In this document: one piece after another, positions 50,977-60,037 of the stretch
Layout of the letters: every line of letters begins with the position of its first letter
How positions within the stretch are numbered: the first letter of the stretch is position 1
NCBI RefSeq assembly: GCF_001592735.1
Contig: NZ_LUKE01000001.1
Location: forward strand, 1,771,018 to 1,835,017
Length of the DNA: 64,000 nt
Reading direction: 5' to 3'
Source of the DNA: Bdellovibrio bacteriovorus
GTDB lineage: Bacteria > Bdellovibrionota > Bdellovibrionia > Bdellovibrionales > Bdellovibrionaceae
The notes under the pieces: model-generated
Told to the model about the DNA's origin: nothing
The model's input: only the letters and a program-made list of their open reading frames with translations
Database searches by the model: none
Made by a program: the position numbers and the translations under genes

Positions 50977-52791
50977 TTAGTCAAAGTTTTCTTCGGTTGC
51001 AATTGATTTATAAACGGTATTTTTGATCTTGGCGTATTCGGGCAGGGATAACGCGAGTTCGGTCCGCGAAGGAGCATAGATATTATCGCGTGAGGTATCC
51101 CAAATCAGGCCCGTTGCGATGTTGGTGCGTTGAATTTGTTGATCCAACATATAATTTCGGAATGAGCGCTCAAATCTTTTTCTTTGCGCATCTTTGTTTA
51201 AACCACGCACGTCGGCACGCAACCAATCAATCATTTCTAAAAATAAGGGATCAGAGCAGGCTTTGAGCTGAGCTGTTTCGAAGGTTTTGCTTGAAAGTAA
51301 AAGGAAGCAAGGATCGGTCAGGTGAAGATTTTTGGCATTTAAATGGCGATCAGCCACATACTGCCAAAGCTCGACATTATTTTTAGATCCCAGTTGCTTT
51401 AGGGTGTCCCAACTTTTTTGGTTTAAAGCAATTTGCGCGGTCCAATTTAAAAGATCTACGCTGCGAGGTTGTTGGGCCGAAAGTCGTTTTAAATCTTTAA
51501 GTAAAAGGCCTTCTTGATCGGCGCGCATCCATCGCGAGAAGGACAGGCTTAATTTTGCCGTCCATTCGTTTTCGGGAGGTGAAAATGCCGGGAACTGAAG
51601 TTTGCTTAAAAGATTTTGCAGTCGAGTGGTCGTGGGCAGAATACTTTCCTGTAACAAAGGCAACGGATTGATTTCAAAGCGATCAACCAGCGTATTATAA
51701 AGCAACGGCTTTTCGTCATTGATGTAAAGCACGTGATTTGAAATGGCGGCCGTACGTAAAGGCCCCGCTTTTCTCCAAAGACCCCAGCCGGTTTCTAATA
51801 ATATCGGGCGATCATCAGGCCAGGTGGCGTTCGGACTTTTCAGTACGCCGGATAAAGACGTCGCGGGGAATGAAGAGTCTGAATCCACACTGCTTGTGCC
51901 TAAAATTTCATACAAGGTGCGACCGACATCTACCAAGGAAACGTTTTGGTCGATTTTCCAGTGAATGGCTTGATCGCGTTTGCGCGGTTGTGACGGCTTA
52001 ATAAACAAAGCGACTTGTGTATTTTCCCCGTGCAAGTTTAACGGCGAAAGCTCTTTATACCGGTCACTCGTGGTATGACCGTTAAGTCCCATTAAAACCA
52101 CGGTGGTTGAATCCCAGCGCTTGGATTTTTTTAGGTTTTGAATCAGTTCGTAAAGTGTTTCGTCCAGTTCGTCGAGCTGACTTTCTAGGCTGAGGTTTCG
52201 GGCTTCTCCCAATTCGGTGACCGTTTGGGTGTTGGTGAAAATCAAATCCGGAACGTAAATAACCGTAAAAAAAGAATCACCCGCGACCTCTTGTTTAAGC
52301 CAGGTTGTAAAGGCGTCGGAATTTTTTTTGAAAGGGCGAAATAAAGCAGGAAAGTTTGGAATAACATTGTCGTCAAACAATTCAAATCCCTGGTGCAGTC
52401 CGGATCGACGAAATACCGGAGCGCCACCGGAAAAAAAGCTAGTGCGATAATCTTGCCGTAATGCGATTTCGGCGGCGGTTTCAAATTCCGGTGCCAGTCC
52501 AGGCGCACCGTTGTGACGCACTTTGTGCTGATAAGGGTAAAGGCCCGTTAAAACTGACGCCAATGCAGGAACGGAAAGTGTAGAGGGGGTGTAGGCATGA
52601 GTAAAGCGAACGGACTCGTTGCAAAACAATTGAAAACCAGACCTCTCTGCATCTTCTTGACGGCATGTGATATCCGTAAAGGTCAATTCGTCAACCGCGA
52701 TAACGAGCACCGATGTCCTGTCAGAGGTTTTGCAGGAAATCTGGACTAAGCTCAGTGCTGTTAGAAGAAGAATCAAAATGATGTTCTGCAT
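50977..52791 (-). CDS. Sulfatase-like hydrolase fold, lipoprotein
   Basis: A 604-aa envelope protein with signal peptide ending near 'VQISC' (an imperfect lipobox). Residues about 30-370 follow the sulfatase/alkaline phosphatase fold: 'VLVIAVDELTFTD', 'YTPSTLSVPALASVLTGLYPYQHKVR' and 'TTVVLMGLNGHTTSDR'. The position that is a formylglycine-forming Cys or Ser in CxPSR is in 'LSVPAL', without the Arg, so true sulfatase activity is doubtful; phosphodiesterase or phosphoethanolamine-transferase-type activity is possible. ATG at 52791 is chosen for the signal peptide. The C-terminal 250 residues are helical and unassigned. Confidence 0.75.
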   Translation of the reverse strand: MQNIILILLLTALSLVQISCKTSDRTSVLVIAVDELTFTDITCRQEDAERSGFQLFCNESVRFTHAYTPSTLSVPALASVLTGLYPYQHKVRHNGAPGLAPEFETAAEIALRQDYRTSFFSGGAPVFRRSGLHQGFELFDDNVIPNFPALFRPFKKNSDAFTTWLKQEVAGDSFFTVIYVPDLIFTNTQTVTELGEARNLSLESQLDELDETLYELIQNLKKSKRWDSTTVVLMGLNGHTTSDRYKELSPLNLHGENTQVALFIKPSQPRKRDQAIHWKIDQNVSLVDVGRTLYEILGTSSVDSDSSFPATSLSGVLKSPNATWPDDRPILLETGWGLWRKAGPLRTAAISNHVLYINDEKPLLYNTLVDRFEINPLPLLQESILPTTTRLQNLLSKLQFPAFSPPENEWTAKLSLSFSRWMRADQEGLLLKDLKRLSAQQPRSVDLLNWTAQIALNQKSWDTLKQLGSKNNVELWQYVADRHLNAKNLHLTDPCFLLLSSKTFETAQLKACSDPLFLEMIDWLRADVRGLNKDAQRKRFERSFRNYMLDQQIQRTNIATGLIWDTSRDNIYAPSRTELALSLPEYAKIKNTVYKSIATEENFD

Positions 52792-52869
52792 ACCTTGACC
52801 GGGTGTAATGGTTCTATAGATAATGATGCAATAACTTTGCTCAGTCAAAGACCTTGGAGGAAAAGGCCC

Positions 52870-53499
52870 ATGCTCACGGAAAAAATTTTTGCAGTCGCTC
52901 ATCTTGCGGATCAAGTCATTCTTTGGATTCTTTTAGTTCTCAGCGTATTGAGCATCGGGATGATATTAGAGCGCTTTTTCGCGCTTAAAAGAATTTCAAA
53001 TGAATCTAATCGTGTGCGTGGACGTATCAAATTAGCTTTGCAAAGTAACAGTCTTGAAGATGTCGAAGATCTGGCAAAAGATCATTCTTCGATTGAAGGA
53101 CGGGCGGCAAGTTACGCGATGAAACACATGAGAGACGCTGGTAGCAAGGGTCTTGAGCAAGTCTTTAATACATTTGCACTGACGGAGCGCCCAGAACTTG
53201 AAAAGTTTTTGGGTTTCTTAGCGACGGTGGGATCAAATGCCCCTTACATCGGTCTTTTCGGAACCGTACTTGGTATCATGAAAGCGTTTAATGATTTGGC
53301 GACAGCTCCCGAAGCGGGTCAACAAACAGTGATGGCGGGTATTTCGATGGCCTTAGTGGCGACGGCCGCCGGTCTTTTCGTGGCGATCCCGGCGGTTGCG
53401 GCTTACAACTATTACAGCAAGCAAGTTCGTGGCATTTTCTTGAACATCGAATCGGTGAAAGAGTTGTGCGTTGCTTACGCTAAGAAAAAAGGTGTGTAA
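52870..53499 (+). CDS. MotA/TolQ/ExbB-family proton channel protein
   Basis: A 209-aa inner-membrane protein with three helices. The conserved 'GSNAPYIGLFGTVLGIMKAFNDLA' and 'ISMALVATAAGLFVAIPAVAAYNYY' identify the ExbB/TolQ family. The ATG at 52870 follows GGAGG. Its partner ExbD/TolR begins two bases after its stop. Together they energise TonB- or Tol-type envelope work; no TonB or TolA is adjacent, so which system they serve is open. Confidence 0.92.
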   Translation: MLTEKIFAVAHLADQVILWILLVLSVLSIGMILERFFALKRISNESNRVRGRIKLALQSNSLEDVEDLAKDHSSIEGRAASYAMKHMRDAGSKGLEQVFNTFALTERPELEKFLGFLATVGSNAPYIGLFGTVLGIMKAFNDLATAPEAGQQTVMAGISMALVATAAGLFVAIPAVAAYNYYSKQVRGIFLNIESVKELCVAYAKKKGV

Positions 53500-53501
53500 T
53501 C

Positions 53502-53909
53502 ATGGCTTTTAAGTCTTTGCATGACGACAACGACGCCATCGCGGACATTAACGTTGTTCCGCTGGTGGATATCATTCTGGTGGTTTTGATCATCTTCATG
53601 GTCACGGCCCCGATGTTTATGAAGCCGACCATCAATGTTAATTTACCGAAGGCCGCGAGCGGTGATCAGACGGCGCCAAGTAAATTGAATATTGCTTTAA
53701 CGGCGGACGGTCGCATTAATCTAAATGGTACTTTTGTAAGTGAAGAAGATGTGCGCGCCAAAGCGACTGAAGAGGTCGCGAAAAATGCCGATGTCCAAGC
53801 CATCATCTCTGCGGATAAAGACGTTCCGCACGGAAAAGTCGTAGGACTGCTTGATGTGGTTAAAGGTGTTGGCGTTAAGAAATTCGCGATCAGTATTGAT
53901 AAAAAATAG
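53502..53909 (+). CDS. ExbD/TolR-family protein
   Basis: A 135-aa protein with one N-terminal membrane helix and a periplasmic domain. 'DINVVPLVDIILVVLIIFMVTAPM' contains the conserved membrane Asp that carries protons, and 'AIISADKDVPHGKVVGLLDVVKGVGVKKFAI' is the typical periplasmic end. It forms the stator pair with the preceding gene. Confidence 0.93.
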   Translation: MAFKSLHDDNDAIADINVVPLVDIILVVLIIFMVTAPMFMKPTINVNLPKAASGDQTAPSKLNIALTADGRINLNGTFVSEEDVRAKATEEVAKNADVQAIISADKDVPHGKVVGLLDVVKGVGVKKFAISIDKK

Positions 53910-53911
53910 AT

Positions 53912-53942
53912 TTTTAAAAACTCCGGTGTCTTGCCGGAGTTA
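53912..53942. terminator. Bidirectional terminator hairpin
   Basis: AACTCCGG (53919-53926) pairs with CCGGAGTT (53934-53941). On the minus strand it is followed by TTTTT and includes the stop codon of the Ig-like lipoprotein gene. On the plus strand the T tract is poor. Confidence 0.7.
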
Positions 53943-55028
53943 TCTTGAAGAGCCGCGTGGTGGTGGCGTGTAGGTCCATTTACACGTATTCTGTTTTAAT
54001 AAAAGCTTTTTGTTACGACATTCAAAATTGACTTGGCCGGTGTATGTATAGCCGTTGCCGTCGGCATATTGATTATAAAAACCACTATCGGCGCCGCTTG
54101 GATTTGGTTGCGGCGTATGAATGCGCGGGATCGCAGTGCGACAGCTGATGAAAGTTGTTCCGCCATAACCGATGTTCGCGGACACATTAAACGTAGAAAC
54201 ACCGGCATATTTCGCCAATGAATAAAGATTATAAGTGTCATAACTTTGATGCAGCAAAAATTTTCCGCGAGGACCATCAAAGTATTCCGTAAAATATTTC
54301 GGCTCAAGAACATCGTAGGTGGCGTTGGTGAAAGTAAAATAACTGCCCGCCGCGCAACCCACTTGCGGCTCGACGATGTTGACGGCGGCTCTTTCACTGC
54401 GAACGGTGCGACCGGTGGCATCCGTAACTTCTACGGCATAAAAGCCTGCTTTTTTATAGCTATCAGCATTGTCAGAGATGAATTGGTACTGACCCAAGAC
54501 GTGATCCATCGCGACGCCATCTTTGAACCACTGGTATTTTAACGGAGATTTCCCGCCTGCGGTTTGTACACTCAACTCAAAGCCTTGTCCTTCTTGTACG
54601 TTCACACTCGCTGGTGGAGTTGAAATACGCAGAAGGTCACTTCCTGTGCCTCCCGTTCCGCCACTCGTAGATCCTCCGCCCGTGCTACCTCCGGAACTTC
54701 CACCTGTGTTGCCGCCACCGCCGACAGAAATGCCTCCGCCACCGCCTGCGCTGGCATTAGAACCGTTGGTGGAAACACTGCCGCCGCCTCCGCCCGCAAA
54801 CCCAGAGCTAGAGCCACTGCCGCTGCCTGAGCTCCAAAGGCTTGAATTGCCGTTATTAGATGTTGAGGAAGAAGATTTGGACTCTTCGGAAGTACAGTTT
54901 TTCGAGCTATCAGAGCAAGCTTGAGGAGCGGGCGCACAGTTTTGAAAGCTGAGAATGGTTAGTAACGCGATCAGAAGACCGGACATAAGTCGGAAATTTC
55001 GAATCTTTTTGAGAAAACGACGACTCAT
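53940..55028 (-). CDS. Lipoprotein with Gly/Ser linker and Ig-like domain
   Basis: A 362-aa envelope protein. The hydrophobic signal ends 'LSFQNC', a non-standard lipobox that I recall as frequent in Bdellovibrio proteins; Cys31 is the expected lipid site. A low-complexity region of about 95 Gly, Ser, Thr and Asn residues follows, then an Ig-like domain ('SVNVQEGQGFELSVQTAGGKSPLKYQWFKDGVAM') and a cysteine-containing C-terminal domain. GGGGAG lies before the ATG. The linker probably projects the Ig-like domain outward. Ligand unknown. Confidence 0.8.
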   Translation of the reverse strand: MSRRFLKKIRNFRLMSGLLIALLTILSFQNCAPAPQACSDSSKNCTSEESKSSSSTSNNGNSSLWSSGSGSGSSSGFAGGGGGSVSTNGSNASAGGGGGISVGGGGNTGGSSGGSTGGGSTSGGTGGTGSDLLRISTPPASVNVQEGQGFELSVQTAGGKSPLKYQWFKDGVAMDHVLGQYQFISDNADSYKKAGFYAVEVTDATGRTVRSERAAVNIVEPQVGCAAGSYFTFTNATYDVLEPKYFTEYFDGPRGKFLLHQSYDTYNLYSLAKYAGVSTFNVSANIGYGGTTFISCRTAIPRIHTPQPNPSGADSGFYNQYADGNGYTYTGQVNFECRNKKLLLKQNTCKWTYTPPPRGSSR

Positions 55029-55157
55029 CAGTAAAGCTCCCCTTTGCGTTACTAGACTTTTATACGGCAGAAATGTGGAAAAACTTAACTGCGCAAGGCT
55101 ACATTCTCAGAATGATACGGCTAAAGTCCTGTAACTGCTCTCCGATGAAGAAGCATA

Positions 55158-55655
55158 ATGTTTAAGTTTCAAATTACAGAAAACAAAATGATCGCTATGA
55201 CCGCTTTATTGGTGGTAGCAATGGCCTTCCCGACTTACCAAACGTTGGCGCAAAACGACGAGGTAAAAAAGGAAGAGGTTGCCGTGGTCACTTTGGATTC
55301 TGATCGCAAGCCGGCAAGCATTGCAAGCCCCGGTTTAAAGGATCATAAACCGCGTGCGCAATTTCAAACGGTGGATTTGAAGTGCACAAAAAAAATGTTC
55401 AGCCCCTTGAGCATCGCGGGTGGTTACGTTCAATTCCAAGGTAAGAATTGCCTGAATAATTTCAAAGAGGGTGATGTTGAGATCATCAATAAAAGTAACG
55501 GTTTTACCGCTTCGATCTTTTTGCGCGGCAGCGATAAATACCAAACCGATCTGATCCAGCTTCAACAAGGGGACAATGAAATTGCGATTCGCTATCGCGA
55601 AAGTTCTGGAAAGTCCGTTGAAGAGATCATCCGCATTCACGCGTCTTCGATTTAA
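55158..55655 (+). CDS. Secreted hypothetical protein
   Basis: A 165-aa product with a signal peptide (hydrophobic segment from residue 11, cleavage near 'TLAQ'). The mature part has two cysteines ('DLKCTKKMF', 'GKNCLNN') and a small beta-rich domain ending 'EEIIRIHASSI'. It may be a cell-surface or adhesin-like module; no family is recognised. Confidence 0.65.
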   Translation: MFKFQITENKMIAMTALLVVAMAFPTYQTLAQNDEVKKEEVAVVTLDSDRKPASIASPGLKDHKPRAQFQTVDLKCTKKMFSPLSIAGGYVQFQGKNCLNNFKEGDVEIINKSNGFTASIFLRGSDKYQTDLIQLQQGDNEIAIRYRESSGKSVEEIIRIHASSI

Positions 55656-55798
55656 TCTTAAAATATCAACGTCTTAATGCAATTAGCCAGCTTGGTCTGT
55701 ATTTAATTGATCTTAGTCACTTGAGCCTTTAAGTTACGTTCGCTGTGTTCTTTAGGGCACATGTGCGTTAAAAACTGGAACGTTTAAAAGAGCAAGCA

Positions 55799-56464
55799 AT
55801 GTTGACCGAGGAATTTTTAAGACCCGTGGATTTGAAAAAACGCTCAGACATTCACTATGCGCGTAAGATTTGGCACATGTCTGCGGTCTTTACGATGTTT
55901 TTGGGTTACATCTTCATGCCGCCAGCTCTTTCCATGACCGTTCTTGTGGTGGCTTGGGTGCTTTTTGTTCCTTTTGATTTCTTGCGACATAAATACCCCG
56001 CTTTGAATGATTGGGCGATTCACGCGTTTAAGCCGATCATGCGCCAAAGCGAAATCAAAAAGCTTGCGGGCACGACCTACCTTCTGACGGGAGTTCTGAT
56101 TGTTGACGTCATCTTTCCTCGTCCTGTCGTGGCTTTGACTTTGTTGTTCTTAGCCTTCGCGGATCCCATTGCTAGTTATTTTGGAATTTTGTATGGGAAG
56201 GATAAGATCTTTGGTCATAAATCCATGCAAGGATTTATGGCGGCCTTCTTTGTCTGCACCGGGTTGACCTTTTTATTTCTTTTGTATCACAACTATCTGA
56301 TTGATCGCATCGTGATTGTCAGTCTGTTCGCCGGTCTTGTGGGGGCTTTTGCTGAATTGATTCCCATTGGCAAACTTGACGATAACTTAACGTTGCCATT
56401 GATGAGTGCCACGGGATTAACGATCCTATTTTATTTCTTTGGATTTTTCGCCGTAGTCGGATAG
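55799..56464 (+). CDS. CTP-dependent lipid kinase-like membrane protein
   Basis: A 221-aa polytopic protein of the phosphatidate cytidylyltransferase-like DGK1/SEC59/VTE5 group. Conserved features are 'ARKIWHMSAVF' near the N-terminus and 'FADPIASYFGILYGKDKIFGHKSMQGFMAAF', which matches the nucleotide-binding DP...GK...GKS...G pattern with His for Gly in one position. Such enzymes phosphorylate diacylglycerol, dolichol or phytol. It precedes pssA by ten bases, in keeping with a lipid role; the substrate is not determined. Confidence 0.82.
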   Translation: MLTEEFLRPVDLKKRSDIHYARKIWHMSAVFTMFLGYIFMPPALSMTVLVVAWVLFVPFDFLRHKYPALNDWAIHAFKPIMRQSEIKKLAGTTYLLTGVLIVDVIFPRPVVALTLLFLAFADPIASYFGILYGKDKIFGHKSMQGFMAAFFVCTGLTFLFLLYHNYLIDRIVIVSLFAGLVGAFAELIPIGKLDDNLTLPLMSATGLTILFYFFGFFAVVG

Positions 56465-56474
56465 AGTTTGGCCC

Positions 56475-57329
56475 ATGGCTGAACCAATTAATTTGGACAA
56501 ATTAGACTCAGAAGATGTCAGAGCACAACGCCTGGCAATGTACATTTATATCCTTCCTAACTTGATGACGACGGGAAACTTGTTTTCCGGATTCTTTGCG
56601 GTCATTCAAGCTATCAACGGAAAATTCGATTGGGCTGCTTACGCGATTGTCGTGGCTGCTATCTTTGACCAGCTTGACGGTCGTTTGGCGCGTTTGACTC
56701 GTTCGACCAGTAAGTTCGGTGCGGAATACGATTCACTTTGCGACTTGGTCAGTTTCGGGATGGCTCCCGGAATCATGTTGTTCTTGTGGGCCTTGCAACC
56801 ATTTGGTCGTTTGGGTTGGGTGGCGTGCTTTTTATTTGTCGCTTGCGGAGCCCTTCGTTTAGCGCGTTTTAACGTGCAAGCTAATGTCGTCGAAAAAAAT
56901 TATTTCCAAGGTCTGCCGATTCCAATGGCGGCGGGAATCGTGGCGTCTTCCGTATTGGCATTCCAAGATTTAGAGTGGGACCCAACGGGAAATATCGGCT
57001 TGCTGATCATGGCGATTCTTTTAGCTTTCGTGATGGTTTCTAATTTCCGTTTCCGTAGCTTTAAGGATTTAGATCTTAAAGAGCGCTTACCGTTCCGTTA
57101 CCTTATTCTTGGGGTTGCTTTACTGGTTATCGTAGCTTTGCGTCCGGAAGTGATGCTCTTTGTGGTATTTATGAGCTATGCCGTTTTGGGTGCGGTATTC
57201 GGTATCTTTAGACTTGGAAAAAATATTCGCAAGATCAAACCTAGCGTTTATGCTCCTGCGGCGGTTCACGAAAGCGATTTAGTCCTCGAAGAGGAAGAAG
57301 AAACACATCCCAATGAAAAGAAAACTTAA
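56475..57329 (+). CDS. pssA: CDP-diacylglycerol--serine O-phosphatidyltransferase
   Basis: A 284-aa inner-membrane CDP-alcohol phosphatidyltransferase that makes phosphatidylserine, the precursor of phosphatidylethanolamine. The catalytic motif is read in 'DQLDGRLARLTRSTSKFGAEYDSLCDLVSFG' (D-G-R-x-A-R-x8-G-x3-D-x3-D). Eight or so helices follow the class II-type layout and the C-terminus is an acidic tail ('VLEEEEETHPNEKKT'). It overlaps asd by 17 bases. Confidence 0.94.
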   Translation: MAEPINLDKLDSEDVRAQRLAMYIYILPNLMTTGNLFSGFFAVIQAINGKFDWAAYAIVVAAIFDQLDGRLARLTRSTSKFGAEYDSLCDLVSFGMAPGIMLFLWALQPFGRLGWVACFLFVACGALRLARFNVQANVVEKNYFQGLPIPMAAGIVASSVLAFQDLEWDPTGNIGLLIMAILLAFVMVSNFRFRSFKDLDLKERLPFRYLILGVALLVIVALRPEVMLFVVFMSYAVLGAVFGIFRLGKNIRKIKPSVYAPAAVHESDLVLEEEEETHPNEKKT

Positions 57330-58320
57330 AGTCGGAGTCGTTGGTGCGACCGGCATGGTCGGTCAAACCTTCATGAATATCCTGGCAGAGCGCGATTTTC
57401 CAATTGCAGAATTGCGCCCCTTTGCTTCTGAAAATTCACTAGGAAAAAAGATTGAACTGCAGGGCACGGCGTGGCCGGTGCAAGTTCTTAAAGAAGGCTG
57501 CTTTGACGGCCTTGATCTTGTTTTCTTTTCGTCGGGCGACGACATCTCGGCGGAGTGGGCTCCTAAAGCTGTTAAGGCGGGCGCATTTGCCGTGGATAAC
57601 TCTGCTGCTTTCCGTATGGATCCGAACACTGTTTTGATCGTTCCGGAAGTAAATGGGCATTTGATCAATAAAGATTCAAAACCCCAAGTGATTGCCAACC
57701 CGAATTGTTCGACCATTCAGTTGGTCGTTGCTTTGAAACCGCTTTTAGAAAAATTCGGCTTAGAGGAAGTGCGTGTCAGCACGTATCAAGCGGTGAGCGG
57801 TGCTGGTCAAGGTGGCCATGACGAATTGATCGAACAAACTTCGAATCATAAAAAAGATCACACACCTGCGACGTTTCCGCACACCATTCTTTTTAACTGC
57901 ATCCCGCAAATTGGTTCATTCAATGATGACGGCTATTGCAGTGAAGAAGTCAAAATCATGAAAGAAACGCGCAAAATTTTAGAGCAAGAAAGTTTGAAAG
58001 TTTCGGCGTTCACCGTTCGTATTCCTGCATTAAACGCGCACAGTGAATCTGTGTGGGTGACTTTGAAAAAAGAGGCGACCCGCGAACAAGTTCTGGGGGC
58101 GCTTGAGTCTTTTGAGGGCATCGTTTTGCAAGACGAGCCTAAAAGAAGTGTCTATCCTTTAGCTCGCGACGTTTCTGGGAAAGATCCGGTTTATGTGGGG
58201 CGAGTGCATCGGGATATGGAGAATCCTAAGATGTGGCTCATGTGGGTTGTTTCTGACAATATCCGCAAAGGGGCTGCTTTGAACGGAATCCAGATTGCTG
58301 AGAAGATTTTCTTTTCTTAA
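57313..58320 (+). CDS. asd: Aspartate-semialdehyde dehydrogenase
   Basis: A 335-aa NADP-dependent enzyme that reduces aspartyl phosphate to aspartate semialdehyde for lysine, diaminopimelate, threonine and methionine synthesis. The cofactor loop is 'VGVVGATGMVGQ' and the catalytic Cys lies in 'VIANPNCSTIQLV'. 'YQAVSGAGQGGHDEL' and 'VRIPALNAHSESVWV' complete the family pattern. The start lies within the end of pssA. Confidence 0.96.
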   Translation: MKRKLKVGVVGATGMVGQTFMNILAERDFPIAELRPFASENSLGKKIELQGTAWPVQVLKEGCFDGLDLVFFSSGDDISAEWAPKAVKAGAFAVDNSAAFRMDPNTVLIVPEVNGHLINKDSKPQVIANPNCSTIQLVVALKPLLEKFGLEEVRVSTYQAVSGAGQGGHDELIEQTSNHKKDHTPATFPHTILFNCIPQIGSFNDDGYCSEEVKIMKETRKILEQESLKVSAFTVRIPALNAHSESVWVTLKKEATREQVLGALESFEGIVLQDEPKRSVYPLARDVSGKDPVYVGRVHRDMENPKMWLMWVVSDNIRKGAALNGIQIAEKIFFS

Positions 58321-58675
58321 TTCGTTTGGGGTTTGAGGCTTCGAGCGACGGATGTCTTGTTTTAGGGGTTATGGCTTTCCGCCATTCCGGGGACACGGCA
58401 TCCGGCCTCTGTTGCCGCCGCCCGTTCGGGCGGTTCGCGCCGTCGTGGCGCCGGCAAAGGTCCCCTTCATGACGAAAATCCATAACCCCTAAAACAAGAC
58501 ATCTTTGCTGAACTCCTAAATCAATCACTTCGAATAAATTCAAATTTCTTTTATTGGGTCCTTTCTTGGGGCTTTGTGGAGTTGTTTTCCATAAAGGCGT
58601 TTCTTGTTGGGTTAAATCGACGCGGGGGCTCTGGGATTTTTTGACAATGGGTCTGGGGCGTGGTTCGATTTGTTT
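58321..58675. other. Intergenic region holding a nested inverted repeat
   Basis: The stretch between asd and the CFI-box gene has no gene that can be supported. It contains the perfect 24-bp inverted repeat described separately, then a G/T-rich segment (about 58554-58675) with an unusual base composition for this window. Confidence 0.7.
58351..58503. repeat. 153-base nested inverted repeat (MITE- or ncRNA-like)
   Basis: Arms at 58351-58374 and 58480-58503 are perfect reverse complements of 24 bases. Inside them further pairs nest: GGGGAC (58389-58394) with GTCCCC (58460-58465), CCGGC (58402-58406) with GCCGG (58450-58454), and CCGCCCG (58418-58424) with CGGGCGG (58427-58433). The interior is much richer in G+C than its surroundings. 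Position after asd could let it end that transcript, but the last arm is followed by only three T residues. No flanking direct repeat was found. Confidence 0.85.
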
Positions 58676-60037
58676 ATGGGTTTACAGTTGCTTCGGAAAA
58701 TTTTATTTGTTTCGGCCTTGGTGGTGGCGCCTTCGGCGTTTGCGGCTTTGACCTTGGGGACTATTAGTGGGGTTTCTAGTCAGGATTTGACGGATCTTAC
58801 TAAGCCGATCATTTACGGTGGATTTACCGGGGGTTGTACTACCGATGGTAGTAATAACACTACTACTTGCGACAGTTGCGCCGTTGCGCCTACGACCGAT
58901 ATGACGGTTTGTAACCAGACGAATGCTTATGACAATTTGATTGTGACATTCACGCTGACCACGACAACTGCGGGATTTGCTTACACGGACGCGAGAGTCG
59001 TGGTGGGCAGTGGCACTCCAAAAACGGGGTTCACCAATCCTCCGCAGTATGATGCGGCTTCCGGAACCCTGACGCTTTTTATGACTTGGTCGGAAATCTG
59101 TGGTCTGTTTTCCGGAGGGACTGGGGCTACGACTTGTACGAATAATATTTCTGGAGAGATGGTGATCTCTCTTAAAAATAGCACTAGTGAAGAATCCATC
59201 ACGGTCCTTGTTCGTACACGAGTTGAGGCGGCAGGCCCTAAAGATTATGAAGATTGCAATGACACTTCTGTTGCTTTAAGTGCCAACTGGGGTGTTTGCC
59301 ATTTTGAAGCTTTCCGTGGTGACGGAAAAATTTATGCAAAGAACTTGGTTTATACTCCAACATATCCAACGAATGCCATTGTTGCTGGCGTTCCTTATGA
59401 CGGCGTGGTTTTCTTTTATGAAGAAGACGACACGGGTTCTGGAAATCAAACAGCGCTTTTAGCGAAAGTGTCCAGCCGATCTAAGTCGCACTCTATCTTG
59501 GCCAACACCAGCAGCTCGAAGCTTTCTGATAACCGCGTAACCGGGTTAAAAAATGACGTCGAATATTGCATGCTGATGGGAAATCGCGATAAGTCGGGAA
59601 TTATTTCGGGATTTACTCCACGACCTAGCACGGGACAGACAACCATTGATCAACTTTGTCAGATGCCTTCTTTAGTTGTGGGTTTGTTAGATGATAAAAA
59701 ATGTTTTATCGCGACGGCGGCTTTTGGTTCGCCCATGGCTCCCGAAGTGGAAAGCTTCCGTGAATTCCGCAACCATTTTCTTTTGACCAATCCTATCGGT
59801 AAAGCTTTTGTTCGCGCCTACTATAAACACAGTCCTTACTTTGCCAACCTGATTGCGGAAAGTGAGATCGCGAAAGCTGTCGTGCGCGCCGCTCTGTGGC
59901 CGCTCTTGGTATTTGCACGTGTTTCTTTAGTATTTGGATTTTGGATGACTTTATTTTTCACGGCGGTTTCGGGTTTGGGTATTTACGAAGTCTACCGACG
60001 CTTCTTTGTAAATCGTCGTTTCCGAGGTGAGCTGTGA
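58676..60037 (+). CDS. Secreted protein with CFI-box C-terminal domain
   Basis: A 453-aa protein with signal peptide ending 'SAFA', a Cys- and Thr-rich region (about 15-60), beta-rich middle modules, and a C-terminal block starting at Cys343, 'CFIATAAFGSPMAPEVE', followed by a hydrophobic segment and the basic tail 'RRFFVNRRFRGEL'. The CFI-box is a recurrent C-terminal element of bacterial secreted proteins that probably acts as a sorting or anchoring signal. The ATG at 58676 is preferred to TTG at 58670. The next gene begins inside its stop codon. Confidence 0.8.
   Translation: MGLQLLRKILFVSALVVAPSAFAALTLGTISGVSSQDLTDLTKPIIYGGFTGGCTTDGSNNTTTCDSCAVAPTTDMTVCNQTNAYDNLIVTFTLTTTTAGFAYTDARVVVGSGTPKTGFTNPPQYDAASGTLTLFMTWSEICGLFSGGTGATTCTNNISGEMVISLKNSTSEESITVLVRTRVEAAGPKDYEDCNDTSVALSANWGVCHFEAFRGDGKIYAKNLVYTPTYPTNAIVAGVPYDGVVFFYEEDDTGSGNQTALLAKVSSRSKSHSILANTSSSKLSDNRVTGLKNDVEYCMLMGNRDKSGIISGFTPRPSTGQTTIDQLCQMPSLVVGLLDDKKCFIATAAFGSPMAPEVESFREFRNHFLLTNPIGKAFVRAYYKHSPYFANLIAESEIAKAVVRAALWPLLVFARVSLVFGFWMTLFFTAVSGLGIYEVYRRFFVNRRFRGEL

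Noticed and set aside
54523-54924. Proline-rich frame opposite the Gly/Ser linker of the Ig-like lipoprotein
   Set aside because: It is the reverse-strand reading of GGC/GGT/AGT-rich codons; low complexity without gene signals.
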